From Acidobacteriaceae bacterium (lineage in GTDB: Bacteria > Acidobacteriota > Terriglobia > Bryobacterales > Bryobacteraceae), in contig JAFAZU010000249.1 of the NCBI GenBank assembly GCA_019239585.1, forward strand, positions 1 to 5,947: DNA of 5,947 bases, written 5' to 3'. A program made the position numbers and the translations under genes. This document shows positions 1 through 5,717 of the stretch, one piece after another; the stretch's first letter is position 1, and each line of letters starts with the position of its first letter. The notes beneath the pieces are model-generated. The model worked only from the letters and a program-made list of their open reading frames with translations. It searched no databases and was not told the DNA's origin.

Positions 1-63
1 GAGCAATACCCTGGCGTGCGGCTGACGCTGAGGCATGGCATCCGGGTAATCGACAAGACTTGA
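1..63 (+). CDS. 3' end of an unidentified protein (partial)
   Basis: The frame starting at base 1 is open and ends in TGA at 61-63. It gives a 20-residue C-terminal tail, EQYPGVRLTLRHGIRVIDKT. Most third codon positions are G or C, as in the permease gene that follows, which supports this frame. A second + frame (from base 3) is also open through this stretch but reads less like protein. I do not recognise the family from so short a tail. The gene ends 46 bases before the permease start on the same strand, so the two could be co-transcribed; no terminator is visible between them. Confidence 0.5.
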   Translation, partial: EQYPGVRLTLRHGIRVIDKT

Positions 64-109
64 GTTATGGTGCCACCCTAGGCCGAGACATCGGCAAGGA
101 GAGGCGGTC

Positions 110-1342
110 ATGGCCAAGGGACAGATTGCCGGCAAGATCAGCGTCTCGGACGGAGTGACGACTGTTGACCTTCATGCGGGCGCGCAGGCGGTGCGCTTGA
201 GCACGGATAAGTTTTCTGCGTTTGGATTGATGCGACCGAAGCGCGCTCCCACATCGGCAGCTGAACTACGACATATCATGCCTGGAATAGTCAAATCTGT
301 TTTGAATGAGGGCGGCGCTGATCTGCGCCGCCGGTTGATCGCCATCTACGCCGCTCTGATTGGTGGCAACATTCTCGTTTGGCTCTGGGCATTCGTTGCC
401 CTGGGCGATCAGCCCGTCCTCTTGGGGACGGCATTGCTGGCCTATACTTTTGGCCTAAGGCACGCGGTAGACGCCGATCATATCGCGGCGATCGACAATG
501 TAACCCGCAAGCTCATGCAGCAGGGGCAACGCCCAGTCGGCGTCGGGTTCTTCTTTTCGCTCGGGCACGCGGCCGTAGTGGCTCTGTTGTCGGTTGGCGT
601 TGCATTCGCGGCATCGGAACTCACCTCGCGCTTTGACTCCCTAAAAGCAATCGGCCGCATCATTGGCACGAGCGCCTCGGCACTGTTCTTGTTCGCCATC
701 GCTATCGCCAATGTTCTGGTGCTCATCTCGGTCTACCGCACTTTCCAGGCGGTCAAACGAGGTGATCCATTCGCAGACGACGATTTCGACATCCTACTCA
801 ATCGGCGAGGGTTTCTGTCGCGCATCTTTCGTTCGCTGTTCCTGCTTGTCACCAAGAGCTGGCATATGTTGGCGATCGGGTTCTTGTTCGGGTTGGGGTT
901 CGACACGGCGACGGAAGTCGCGTTGTTTGGCATTTCCTCCACTCAGGCAGCCAACGGCATGTCGTTAAGCGCGATTATGGTTTTCCCAGCCCTGTTTGCC
1001 GCTGGCATGTCGCTCGTTGACACTACCGATAGCGTGCTCATGCTGGGCGTCTACGGATGGGCGTTCATGAAACCCATTCGCAAGCTCTACTACAACATGA
1101 CCATCACTGCGGTTTCCGTGGTGGTCGCCATCTTGATTGGGGGCCTCGAAACTCTCAACCTGATCGGCGATCAACTCGACCTCACCGATGGCGGCGGCTT
1201 CTGGGGAAAGATCGGGGACATCAATAACAATTTCGGCATTCTGGGTTACTTGATTATGGGCATCTTCGTGCTGGGCTGGCTCGGCTCGGCTGCCTTCTAC
1301 AAGTTCAGGCGTTACGAGGACATCGAAGTCGGAGACACCTGA
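110..1342 (+). CDS. HoxN/HupN/NixA-family nickel/cobalt permease (NiCoT)
   Basis: A 410-residue inner-membrane secondary transporter that takes up Ni2+ and/or Co2+, usually to supply hydrogenase, urease or cobalamin synthesis. All four NiCoT signatures are visible. RHAVDADHI (about 117-125) contains the HX4DH metal-selectivity motif, with His118, Asp123 and His124. The others are FFFSLGHAAVV (147-157), LGFDTATEV (262-270) and GMSLVDTTDSVLM (299-311). About eight hydrophobic segments follow residue 76, matching the family's eight helices. The start at 110 has a strong ribosome binding site, AAGGAG at 96-101, spaced 8 bases away. The roughly 75 residues before the first helix make this protein longer than the usual 330-380. 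A later start at Met41 is possible but lacks a good ribosome binding site. Ni versus Co preference cannot be told from sequence alone, and no NikR site or cobalamin riboswitch was recognised upstream. No T-rich terminator is visible downstream. Confidence 0.96.
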   Translation: MAKGQIAGKISVSDGVTTVDLHAGAQAVRLSTDKFSAFGLMRPKRAPTSAAELRHIMPGIVKSVLNEGGADLRRRLIAIYAALIGGNILVWLWAFVALGDQPVLLGTALLAYTFGLRHAVDADHIAAIDNVTRKLMQQGQRPVGVGFFFSLGHAAVVALLSVGVAFAASELTSRFDSLKAIGRIIGTSASALFLFAIAIANVLVLISVYRTFQAVKRGDPFADDDFDILLNRRGFLSRIFRSLFLLVTKSWHMLAIGFLFGLGFDTATEVALFGISSTQAANGMSLSAIMVFPALFAAGMSLVDTTDSVLMLGVYGWAFMKPIRKLYYNMTITAVSVVVAILIGGLETLNLIGDQLDLTDGGGFWGKIGDINNNFGILGYLIMGIFVLGWLGSAAFYKFRRYEDIEVGDT

Positions 1343-1504
1343 CGCTTTCGGCGGAGTTCCCCGGCGGAGGGTTCCAAGCCGTATAACCCCCCGTTGAGTC
1401 AATCGCGGACCGGCCGGCGATCTCTCAAAACCTCACGTTTTGTCTTTCGGCCGGGGGGCACGTTCTACCCCCAGGAAAACCCCGCGACGCAGGGGAAGCA
1501 GGAG

Positions 1505-1552
1505 CCTCAACGCCCACTCGGAATAAAGTGGGCAGGCGCTCTTAGCTTGAGG
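1505..1552. repeat. Nested inverted repeat (stem-loop)
   Basis: An inner perfect 7-base stem, GCCCACT (1512-1518) with AGTGGGC (1527-1533), closes an 8-base loop. An outer 6-base stem, CCTCAA (1505-1510) with TTGAGG (1547-1552), encloses it, leaving an internal loop mainly on the 3' side. There is no T-tract on either strand, so it is not a typical intrinsic terminator. It lies about 165 bases beyond the permease stop and next to the methyltransferase fragment. It could be an mRNA 3' structure or chance. Confidence 0.4.
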
Positions 1553-1654
1553 AATCGCCACGCTATCGCCTTTGCGCAGAACGCGCCGGAATTCCTCGAC
1601 GCCCCGCGCTGGGGCTGGAAAGAATTGAAGGCCTAGCTGGCAAACCACGGCGTT
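1550..1654 (-). pseudogene. Remnant of a class I SAM-dependent methyltransferase
   Basis: On the minus strand a short segment reads VVCQLGLQFFPAPARGVEEF followed by RRVLRKGDSVAI. This matches the part of UbiE-like (Methyltransf_11/25) proteins after the motif II aspartate: a strand ending in xxQxxLQFFPD, then the helix with EFRRVL, then the PGGRVAV turn. Only about 35 residues match. The surrounding frame (open from 1723 down to 1433) has no SAM-binding GxGxG motif before it. The family's C-terminal domain does not follow it, and the conserved GG is degraded to GD. A whole enzyme of this type has roughly 250-280 residues, so this is a decayed piece rather than a working gene. The match is made from memory of the family; it could be chance, but the run of shared residues makes that less likely. 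Confidence 0.55.
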
Positions 1655-1731
1655 CCCACAGCGGCGGCAGCGAGTACCGCCGGAATCGACCTCGGCCCGT
1701 CCACCAGTCGTACGCCGAGGCATCGACCGCC

Positions 1732-1893
1732 CTACTCGGTGCTATGGAACCAGCCCCAAACGTCGTGCTCATCGCTGTCGCCGTCCATCACCTCACAGGA
1801 AGCCTGCACTTCGGGTAGAACCAATTCCGACCGGACCATAGCATATAGGCGCTGCGTTGCGGGGTAGGACCGCTGTGGGTCAACGGGCGACAT
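1732..1893 (-). CDS. Possible small protein of unknown function (53 aa)
   Basis: A minus-strand frame beginning at ATG 1893-1891 and ending in TAG at 1734-1732 encodes 53 residues. It starts MSPVDPQRSYPATQRLYAMV and ends with an acidic, aromatic tail, GDSDEHDVWGWFHSTE. The frame is open upstream to about 1941, giving 69 codons without a stop, and GC at third positions is about 70%, as expected for coding DNA in this genome. No clear ribosome binding site precedes 1893 or the alternative ATG at 1839. No signal peptide, membrane helix or known motif is seen. It could be a genuine small cytoplasmic protein, or the surviving C-terminal part of a longer decayed gene. I do not recognise it and propose no function. 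Confidence 0.35.
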   Translation of the reverse strand: MSPVDPQRSYPATQRLYAMVRSELVLPEVQASCEVMDGDSDEHDVWGWFHSTE

Positions 1894-2327
1894 AACGTCC
1901 GGTCCGCAGATTTCCGGTTTGCTCCTGAAATAGACATCAAGCTATCATGAGTGCACGCCAAGTCTGTGCCGTAAGGCCAAATTAGGGGTCGGAAAGCGGC
2001 CGCTGGAAGGAGGCATCACGGCGATTCTGCGTATAGTTCCATGGCTCAAGAAGCTCGATTCAGTGTGTGGCCTCCTCCCTGTTCGAACTGAAGACCGAAC
2101 CTGCGGCAAGATCTTTCACCCTTTAAGCCACCGGAATCTCGTCCGCGGCTGCGAGCGCGGAAGTGCGTGAAGCAATGTGGGCGGCATCGCGCCAGAATAG
2201 TGAGATGTCCGTGAACAGGACAGTCGCCGGCACGCAATCGCAGTCCGGCCCCGAGACCAGTTTGTTATGTTTACCTCGCCTTCTTTGATGCAGCGTATCG
2301 AAGTGGTAGCCTGGCCGCGGCTTGCAG
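1894..2327. other. Stretch without a recognisable gene
   Basis: Overlapping minus-strand frames are open in this region (for example 2123-2419 and 2046-2237), but none has a convincing start, ribosome binding site or known domain. The frame ending at 2123 finishes with RDAAHIASRTSALAAADEIP and continues after its stop as VKDLAAGSVFSSNREEATH. This reads somewhat like protein and could be residue of a decayed gene. No tRNA, terminator with a T-tract or repeat was found. Confidence 0.45.
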
Positions 2328-2771
2328 TCAGGGTATCTTGTTGCAGAGCTGATACTGTTGAAGCTTCTCGAACGTCGTGCCGATCCACGTTGTGCCATCG
2401 ATTCGAGGTTCGATGACAAGATTCATCATACTCTTATTCTGCGGTGGTGCTCGATCAATGCAGGAGCCGCGGCCCGAATAGATAGGCCCCCGCGGGCCAG
2501 CGCGTTCTGCCACGTATTCAACGGCGCACTCGACTTTCGGCCCAACCACTCTTTTCTCGCCGATCACGATGCGGGAGCTACTGTCCGTCCCGCACTGCTC
2601 CGCGCTCGGCGACCATGTTCCCTGGAGTCCCTTCGGATAGCTCGGGTGCCGCACGTCGGCGCTCGCTGGCTTCGATGTCCACACCGCAACGAAGGCAACT
2701 AGCATGGCCGAACGGCTCCATCGGCACACAGCCTGAGCGATTTCGGCGAGCTTAGGATTTGAATTCGCCAT
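2328..2771 (-). CDS. Secreted protein with four mature cysteines, function unknown
   Basis: A 147-residue protein with an N-terminal export signal. It has a basic stretch near residues 17-20, a hydrophobic core (MLVAFVAVW, about 23-31) and a signal peptidase I site ASA-D after residue 38. The mature part of about 109 residues begins with a GLQGTWSPSAEQCG segment and carries Cys60, Cys82, Cys104 and Cys143, enough for two disulfides in the periplasm. The start at 2771 is chosen over the longer open frame (to 2846) because GGAGGG lies 6 bases before this ATG and nothing similar precedes the upstream one. The pattern GTW-x-EQC, ECAVE and AGPRGPIY resembles small uncharacterised exported proteins common in Bradyrhizobium; this is from memory and gives no function. 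No clear terminator follows it. Confidence 0.8.
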   Translation of the reverse strand: MANSNPKLAEIAQAVCRWSRSAMLVAFVAVWTSKPASADVRHPSYPKGLQGTWSPSAEQCGTDSSSRIVIGEKRVVGPKVECAVEYVAERAGPRGPIYSGRGSCIDRAPPQNKSMMNLVIEPRIDGTTWIGTTFEKLQQYQLCNKIP

Positions 2772-3113
2772 TCGTTTCCCTCCGCATTTCAACCTCAGAA
2801 GACCTTCAGCTATCGATGCTATCGGACTTAAACTATGCAACGCCAAAATGGTGTCCGAACGACGGAATTAGTCGCCCTGGACGACACTCTTCTCTTATTC
2901 AAAGAGCTGTAAAGAAACGTCCCAGAAATCCTCAGAGGTGCACGATAACCTGTAGAAGGCACTTGATTCAACGCCGTCAAGCAATTTCAACTACAGCTCA
3001 GCTATTATTCAGGATGCTAATCGCTCTAGCTCTGTGCCGAAGTTTCCGAGGCCAAGCGGCCGATACAGCACGGCTTAGAAACGGCCGGAAATATGAGAAG
3101 GATTAAGGTCAAC
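2772..3113. other. Intergenic stretch upstream of the four-Cys secreted protein
   Basis: This less GC-rich stretch lies between the start of the four-Cys secreted protein and the terminator of the His-rich peptide gene. It should hold the promoter of the four-Cys protein, but no strong -35/-10 pair stands out. The + strand frame through it (2759-3106) has no ribosome binding site and no protein-like composition, and I regard it as chance. No RNA gene or repeat was recognised. Confidence 0.5.
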
Positions 3114-3141
3114 AAAAAAGCCCCGGCGGAGACCGGGGCTT
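3114..3141 (-). terminator. Intrinsic terminator of the His-rich peptide gene
   Basis: A perfect 9-base stem, AAGCCCCGG (3118-3126) with CCGGGGCTT (3133-3141), closes a 6-base loop. Read on the minus strand it is followed directly by a run of T (complement of the A run at 3114-3119). It lies 27 bases beyond the stop codon at 3168, which fits transcription of the small gene as its own unit. Confidence 0.9.
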
Positions 3142-3167
3142 GTTCGCAATCACCTGATGGCGATCTC

Positions 3168-3323
3168 TTAATGCCTGCCGCCACCTTTTCCTTTTGTAGC
3201 GTGGTGGTGGTGGTAGTGGTGTTTGCCCGTCATCTGGGTTTTTGCAGCATCTGCTGAAATAATCATGAATGAAGACAAGCTGATCGCACAGAGCGTAAGA
3301 GCGGCGAGTTTCAAAATTCTCAT
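3168..3323 (-). CDS. Small secreted histidine-rich peptide, probable metal binder
   Basis: A 51-residue precursor. Residues 1-26 form a clear signal peptide: MRILK, a hydrophobic core to about 22, then ADA as signal peptidase I site. The mature peptide of about 25 residues (from Ala27) has the cluster HHYHHHH at 35-41, then a basic glycine-rich tail, KGKGGGRH. Such His clusters bind Ni2+, Zn2+ or Cu2+; a periplasmic or extracellular metal-sequestering role is inferred, not shown. The start at 3323 is chosen because GGGAGG lies 6 bases upstream of the ATG; the longer frame to 3374 lacks this. The gene has its own terminator, so it is monocistronic. It lies in the same window as a nickel/cobalt permease, though about 1.8 kb away on the other strand, and no common regulation is visible. 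The tail could also make it a cationic peptide with another role. Confidence 0.8.
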   Translation of the reverse strand: MRILKLAALTLCAISLSSFMIISADAAKTQMTGKHHYHHHHATKGKGGGRH

Positions 3324-3348
3324 TTCCAGCCTCCCTTTCAAAACGACG

Positions 3349-3360
3349 GCCAATTTTGGC
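3349..3360. promoter_or_regulatory. Inverted repeat upstream of the His-rich peptide gene
   Basis: GCCAATTTTGGC has 5-base arms around a TT centre and lies just upstream of the ribosome binding site of the small peptide gene, in its expected promoter or leader region. It may be an operator for a regulator, but it is short and I cannot assign it to any known regulator. Confidence 0.2.
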
Positions 3361-3402
3361 AGCCCATTCCACACGGAATACTATGAACGACCGCTGAACA
3401 AA

Positions 3403-3624
3403 ATGAAAGAAGTTGCCGCGGGCATGGCCTTCCTGTTGCCAACGGCTCCCGCGCAGCAGGGTGAGCAGTGGAGGGAGTCCCCAAATGCCGTCAGCGAGTG
3501 CGGACCGTGCGCGCGTGCCTCGGATACCGTCTGCAGCTGCGACCCACTTCGACGGCTTCCTCTTACCAATTTTGCCTTCGGATCAATTTGGATGGATCGG
3601 CGTTCGCGTCTTCGCATGACGTAG
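3403..3624 (+). CDS. Doubtful small open frame (73 aa)
   Basis: From ATG at 3403 the frame reads MKEVAAGMAFLLPTAPAQQG, resembling a short signal peptide with an APA-Q cleavage site. A cysteine-bearing stretch, ECGPCARASDTVCSCDP, follows, and the frame ends at TAG 3622-3624. No ribosome binding site precedes the ATG, the later residues look like random translation, and other frames here are equally open. It may be the decayed start of an exported protein, or chance. Confidence 0.15.
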   Translation: MKEVAAGMAFLLPTAPAQQGEQWRESPNAVSECGPCARASDTVCSCDPLRRLPLTNFAFGSIWMDRRSRLRMT

Positions 3625-3839
3625 CGATCAAAGTCGACCCCCAGGGATCGAGGCCAGCTCCCACGCTTTCATCTGGTTATGGATCATCACGGGGTTTAAG
3701 GGGTTCCGCATTTCAGATGCGCGATTAGCACCGGGCGGATGGAGACCCGAAAGGCCCCGGTCCGCACGATAGACGCTCGCAGCGTCGGATTCGCACGCCG
3801 GGAATGCCGGTGGGAACAGGATTAGCCCTGCCTTTCGCG

Positions 3840-5447
3840 CTAGTCATTTGTCAGCTTTGAAAATTTGTTCACTGACGTAGGTAGCGTTGGCAATTCAACT
3901 CTGAAAATGGATCCCTCAGAAACAGCGGGAACTAATGAAAGCCGACCATTGTGGCGCTCAACGATCATTCGGGAAAGTGCAAGGCCCAGTCCCATTCCGC
4001 CAGCCTTAGTAGTAAAAAAAGCGTCAAAAATTTGAGCAGAGGTCGCGGGATCAACCCCCGGTCCAGTATCCTCCACCTCGACAATTGCGGCCGCACCATT
4101 CTCATCAAGCGTTCTTATCGTCAGGCTGCGAGAGCCAGCAGGGACATTGCTCATCGCCTCAATCGAATTAGAGCATAAGTTGACCACTACTTCCTCAAGT
4201 TGACTTCGGTGCCCCGGGATCGGGGGAATTCTTGGCGCCAGTGCCGTGCGTGATACGACATTATATCGCATCAACTCTCCATGCAGGGCTGACAACGCTT
4301 TCTGAACAACCTCGTTAATATCAAGGGTTTCCTCCTGGTGAGTTGCTTTGCTGAACAGAATTCTAAGATTGTCAACGATTTGGCCGGAGCGGCATCCCCC
4401 GTCGACAATCTCCGACGCCGCCAACCGCAATTCGTTTAGATCGGGCGGAGTATTTTTGAGAAGCTGCAAAACGGCAGCTCCATTCATTGTGATAGCCGTA
4501 AGGGGCTGCTTCAGCTCATGCGAAATTGAAGCGGCCAGGGCCCCCATATTAGTGAGTTTATTCTCTCGTTCGCGTTGCAGAATCATAGTTTGGCGGGCAA
4601 GGCGACTGGCTAAGAAGATCGTCTCGGCAAGCAGAAGCGCCAACACGAAAATGGAAGTAGCAAGTAAGAGCATGCGACCGGTATAAAAACCAATGCCGTA
4701 GCGGACTTCGGTGAAAAGGTTGAAGAGTAACTCTTCCAGCAGGAGCGTCCATACCACAAGCATCAACCAATAATCGAGCAACGTCTTCCGGCATGTCCAC
4801 AATGTGCACAGCGCGGACAAGCTTAAGAAGACGCCGAAGGCAAGGAGGGCATGAGGCGCAGTGAAGTTGAGCGTGTCTTGCTGCATCGGCGGCAAATAAT
4901 TTTGAAGACCAATGCTGATTAATGTGAACATGGCAGCCAAACCCGTTGCAACAGCCACGGATAAGGCAATCATCCGATTTACTGACGTTTTGCCTTCATA
5001 AACTCTATTGCGACCAGTTTTATAGTAAGCGTAAGCAATTATAGCCATGGGTTGCACTGAATGCCAAAATATATACAGGTAGGATGCAGTCTGCAGTCCA
5101 CCGATAAGATGGCCAGGCACAAAAGCATCAGGAAAGGCAAGGGTCTGGGCTACAACGATAAGTGCCGTGAACAAATATCCGCCCCCTAGGATCAAAACTG
5201 CCAGCGTTGGTAAAATCGCGCATTGGGCAAAAAGTAGTATCGAGGTTATAAAGTCGTCCACGAAAATAATTGCCTGGATAGAGGGCAAAAACGCTGGAAT
5301 CCGTGCTAAGTGCGTGTTCGCAATTGGTGCAGTGACCACGACCACCGACAACAGCAGCAGGCCTACGGCAAATACGAGACGGATCTGTTTCCGTGTTGCT
5401 GGCACCTGTGCAAGGGCGACATCCACCGAAGACTCGTCTGTGTTCAT
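3840..5447 (-). CDS. MASE4-domain membrane sensor histidine kinase
   Basis: A 535-residue inner-membrane histidine kinase. Residues about 22-280 hold eight hydrophobic helices with MASE4 features: a PAFLPSIQA segment, DDFITSILLF, GGGYLFTALI and a YIFWHSVQP stretch. The ligand of MASE4 is unknown. A HisKA domain (about 299-366) carries SISHELKQPL with phospho-acceptor His310. HATPase_c (about 413-521) has an N box (VNLCSNSIEAM, Asn423/Asn427), G1 (DTGPG, 460-464), F box (FDAFF) and G2 (GGMGLGLAL from 483). All catalytic motifs are intact, so it should autophosphorylate. The start at 5447 has GGAG 5 bases upstream; the longer frame to 5489 lacks a ribosome binding site. The C-terminus has no receiver domain, and no response regulator gene is visible, so its partner lies elsewhere. 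Third-position GC appears lower than in the permease gene. Confidence 0.93.
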   Translation of the reverse strand: MNTDESSVDVALAQVPATRKQIRLVFAVGLLLLSVVVVTAPIANTHLARIPAFLPSIQAIIFVDDFITSILLFAQCAILPTLAVLILGGGYLFTALIVVAQTLAFPDAFVPGHLIGGLQTASYLYIFWHSVQPMAIIAYAYYKTGRNRVYEGKTSVNRMIALSVAVATGLAAMFTLISIGLQNYLPPMQQDTLNFTAPHALLAFGVFLSLSALCTLWTCRKTLLDYWLMLVVWTLLLEELLFNLFTEVRYGIGFYTGRMLLLATSIFVLALLLAETIFLASRLARQTMILQRERENKLTNMGALAASISHELKQPLTAITMNGAAVLQLLKNTPPDLNELRLAASEIVDGGCRSGQIVDNLRILFSKATHQEETLDINEVVQKALSALHGELMRYNVVSRTALAPRIPPIPGHRSQLEEVVVNLCSNSIEAMSNVPAGSRSLTIRTLDENGAAAIVEVEDTGPGVDPATSAQIFDAFFTTKAGGMGLGLALSRMIVERHNGRLSLVPAVSEGSIFRVELPTLPTSVNKFSKLTND

Positions 5448-5492
5448 TATGACTCCGACTGTTGAAAACACGCGCAGCTCGTAAAGCATAGG

Positions 5493-5717
5493 CTAGTCGT
5501 AATCAAAGCCGTTTTCAAAACGTGCAAAACATTGAGGTCGAGAAAGCAGACTAGGGCCTAGTTCGCCAGAGAGCGCTGGGACTCCGCACAGGACCACAAC
5601 GCTGTTTCGATACTTCGCTCGGGATTTCCATAAGGATATTGTTTTTCTCGCTGCTTCGACGCAAGGGATGCAGCCAACATTCCCAGCGTTGAAAACCAAT
5701 GTTCTATCGCTTCTCAT
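5493..5717 (-). CDS. Doubtful small frame with a thioredoxin-like CxxC
   Basis: This frame, 74 residues from ATG 5717, overlaps the end of the DUF1622 gene by 14 bases and ends 45 bases before the kinase start. It begins MRSDRTLVFNAGNVGCIPCV, then a possible helix, then VVVLCGVP. The order strand, CxxC, helix, strand is that of the first half of a thioredoxin/TlpA fold, but the cis-proline half is missing, so at best it is truncated. GGAAG lies only 2 bases before the ATG, which is short. A longer start at 5777 has GGAG 4 bases upstream but overlaps the DUF1622 frame by 74 bases. A rival frame on the same strand (about 5702 to 5558) reads LGMLAASLASKQREKQYPYG and is equally protein-like. The true coding frame here is unresolved. 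Confidence 0.25.
   Translation of the reverse strand: MRSDRTLVFNAGNVGCIPCVEAARKTISLWKSRAKYRNSVVVLCGVPALSGELGPSLLSRPQCFARFENGFDYD

Larger units (their letters stand above)
1343..1731. other. Gene-poor gap after the permease
   Basis: No intact gene is recognised here. The stretch holds a decayed methyltransferase fragment on the minus strand (about 1550-1654) and a nested inverted repeat (1505-1552), listed separately. Just after the permease stop, GGCGGAG occurs twice about 14 bases apart. Several frames are open by chance because the DNA is GC-rich. No run of T follows any hairpin on the + strand, so an intrinsic terminator for the permease is not evident. Confidence 0.6.
3324..3839. other. 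Intergenic region between the His-rich peptide and the kinase
   Basis: The left part must contain the promoter of the His-rich peptide gene. A 12-base inverted repeat, GCCAATTTTGGC at 3349-3360, lies 25 bases upstream of its start codon and could be an operator. A + frame at 3403-3624 is listed separately as doubtful. Between the kinase stop and 3625 several short hairpins occur, including GACGCT-CGC-AGCGTC at 3772-3786 and CGCAT-TTCAG-ATGCG at 3707-3721. None has a T-tract, so the kinase terminator is not identified. No tRNA was found. Confidence 0.5.

Noticed and set aside
965..1402. A long minus-strand open frame opposite the permease C-terminus.
   Set aside because: It is a shadow of the permease coding sequence in GC-rich DNA, with no ribosome binding site or domain.
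1440..1560. A possible cobalamin riboswitch, considered because of GGGGAAGCAGG and GCCCACT near a Ni/Co permease.
   Set aside because: The conserved B12 box order is missing, and the element lies downstream of the permease, not in its leader.
2123..2419. A minus-strand frame containing ATVLFTDI, which resembles the start of a class III adenylate cyclase domain.
   Set aside because: The residues after it (SLFWRDAAH) do not follow the cyclase pattern, no further cyclase motif is present in any frame, and the first half of the frame overlaps the well-supported secreted protein gene. The match is short and probably chance.
2759..3106. A 115-codon + strand frame between the secreted protein genes.
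   Set aside because: It has no ribosome binding site, its composition is not protein-like, and it begins over the start region of the opposite gene.
3196..3222. A GTG/GTA triplet repeat on the + strand, considered as a microsatellite.
   Set aside because: It is the complement of the CAC/TAC codons for the His cluster of the small peptide, so coding explains it.
3772..3786. A perfect hairpin, GACGCT-CGC-AGCGTC, downstream of the kinase, considered as its terminator.
   Set aside because: There is no T-tract after it on the minus strand and the stem is only six base pairs.
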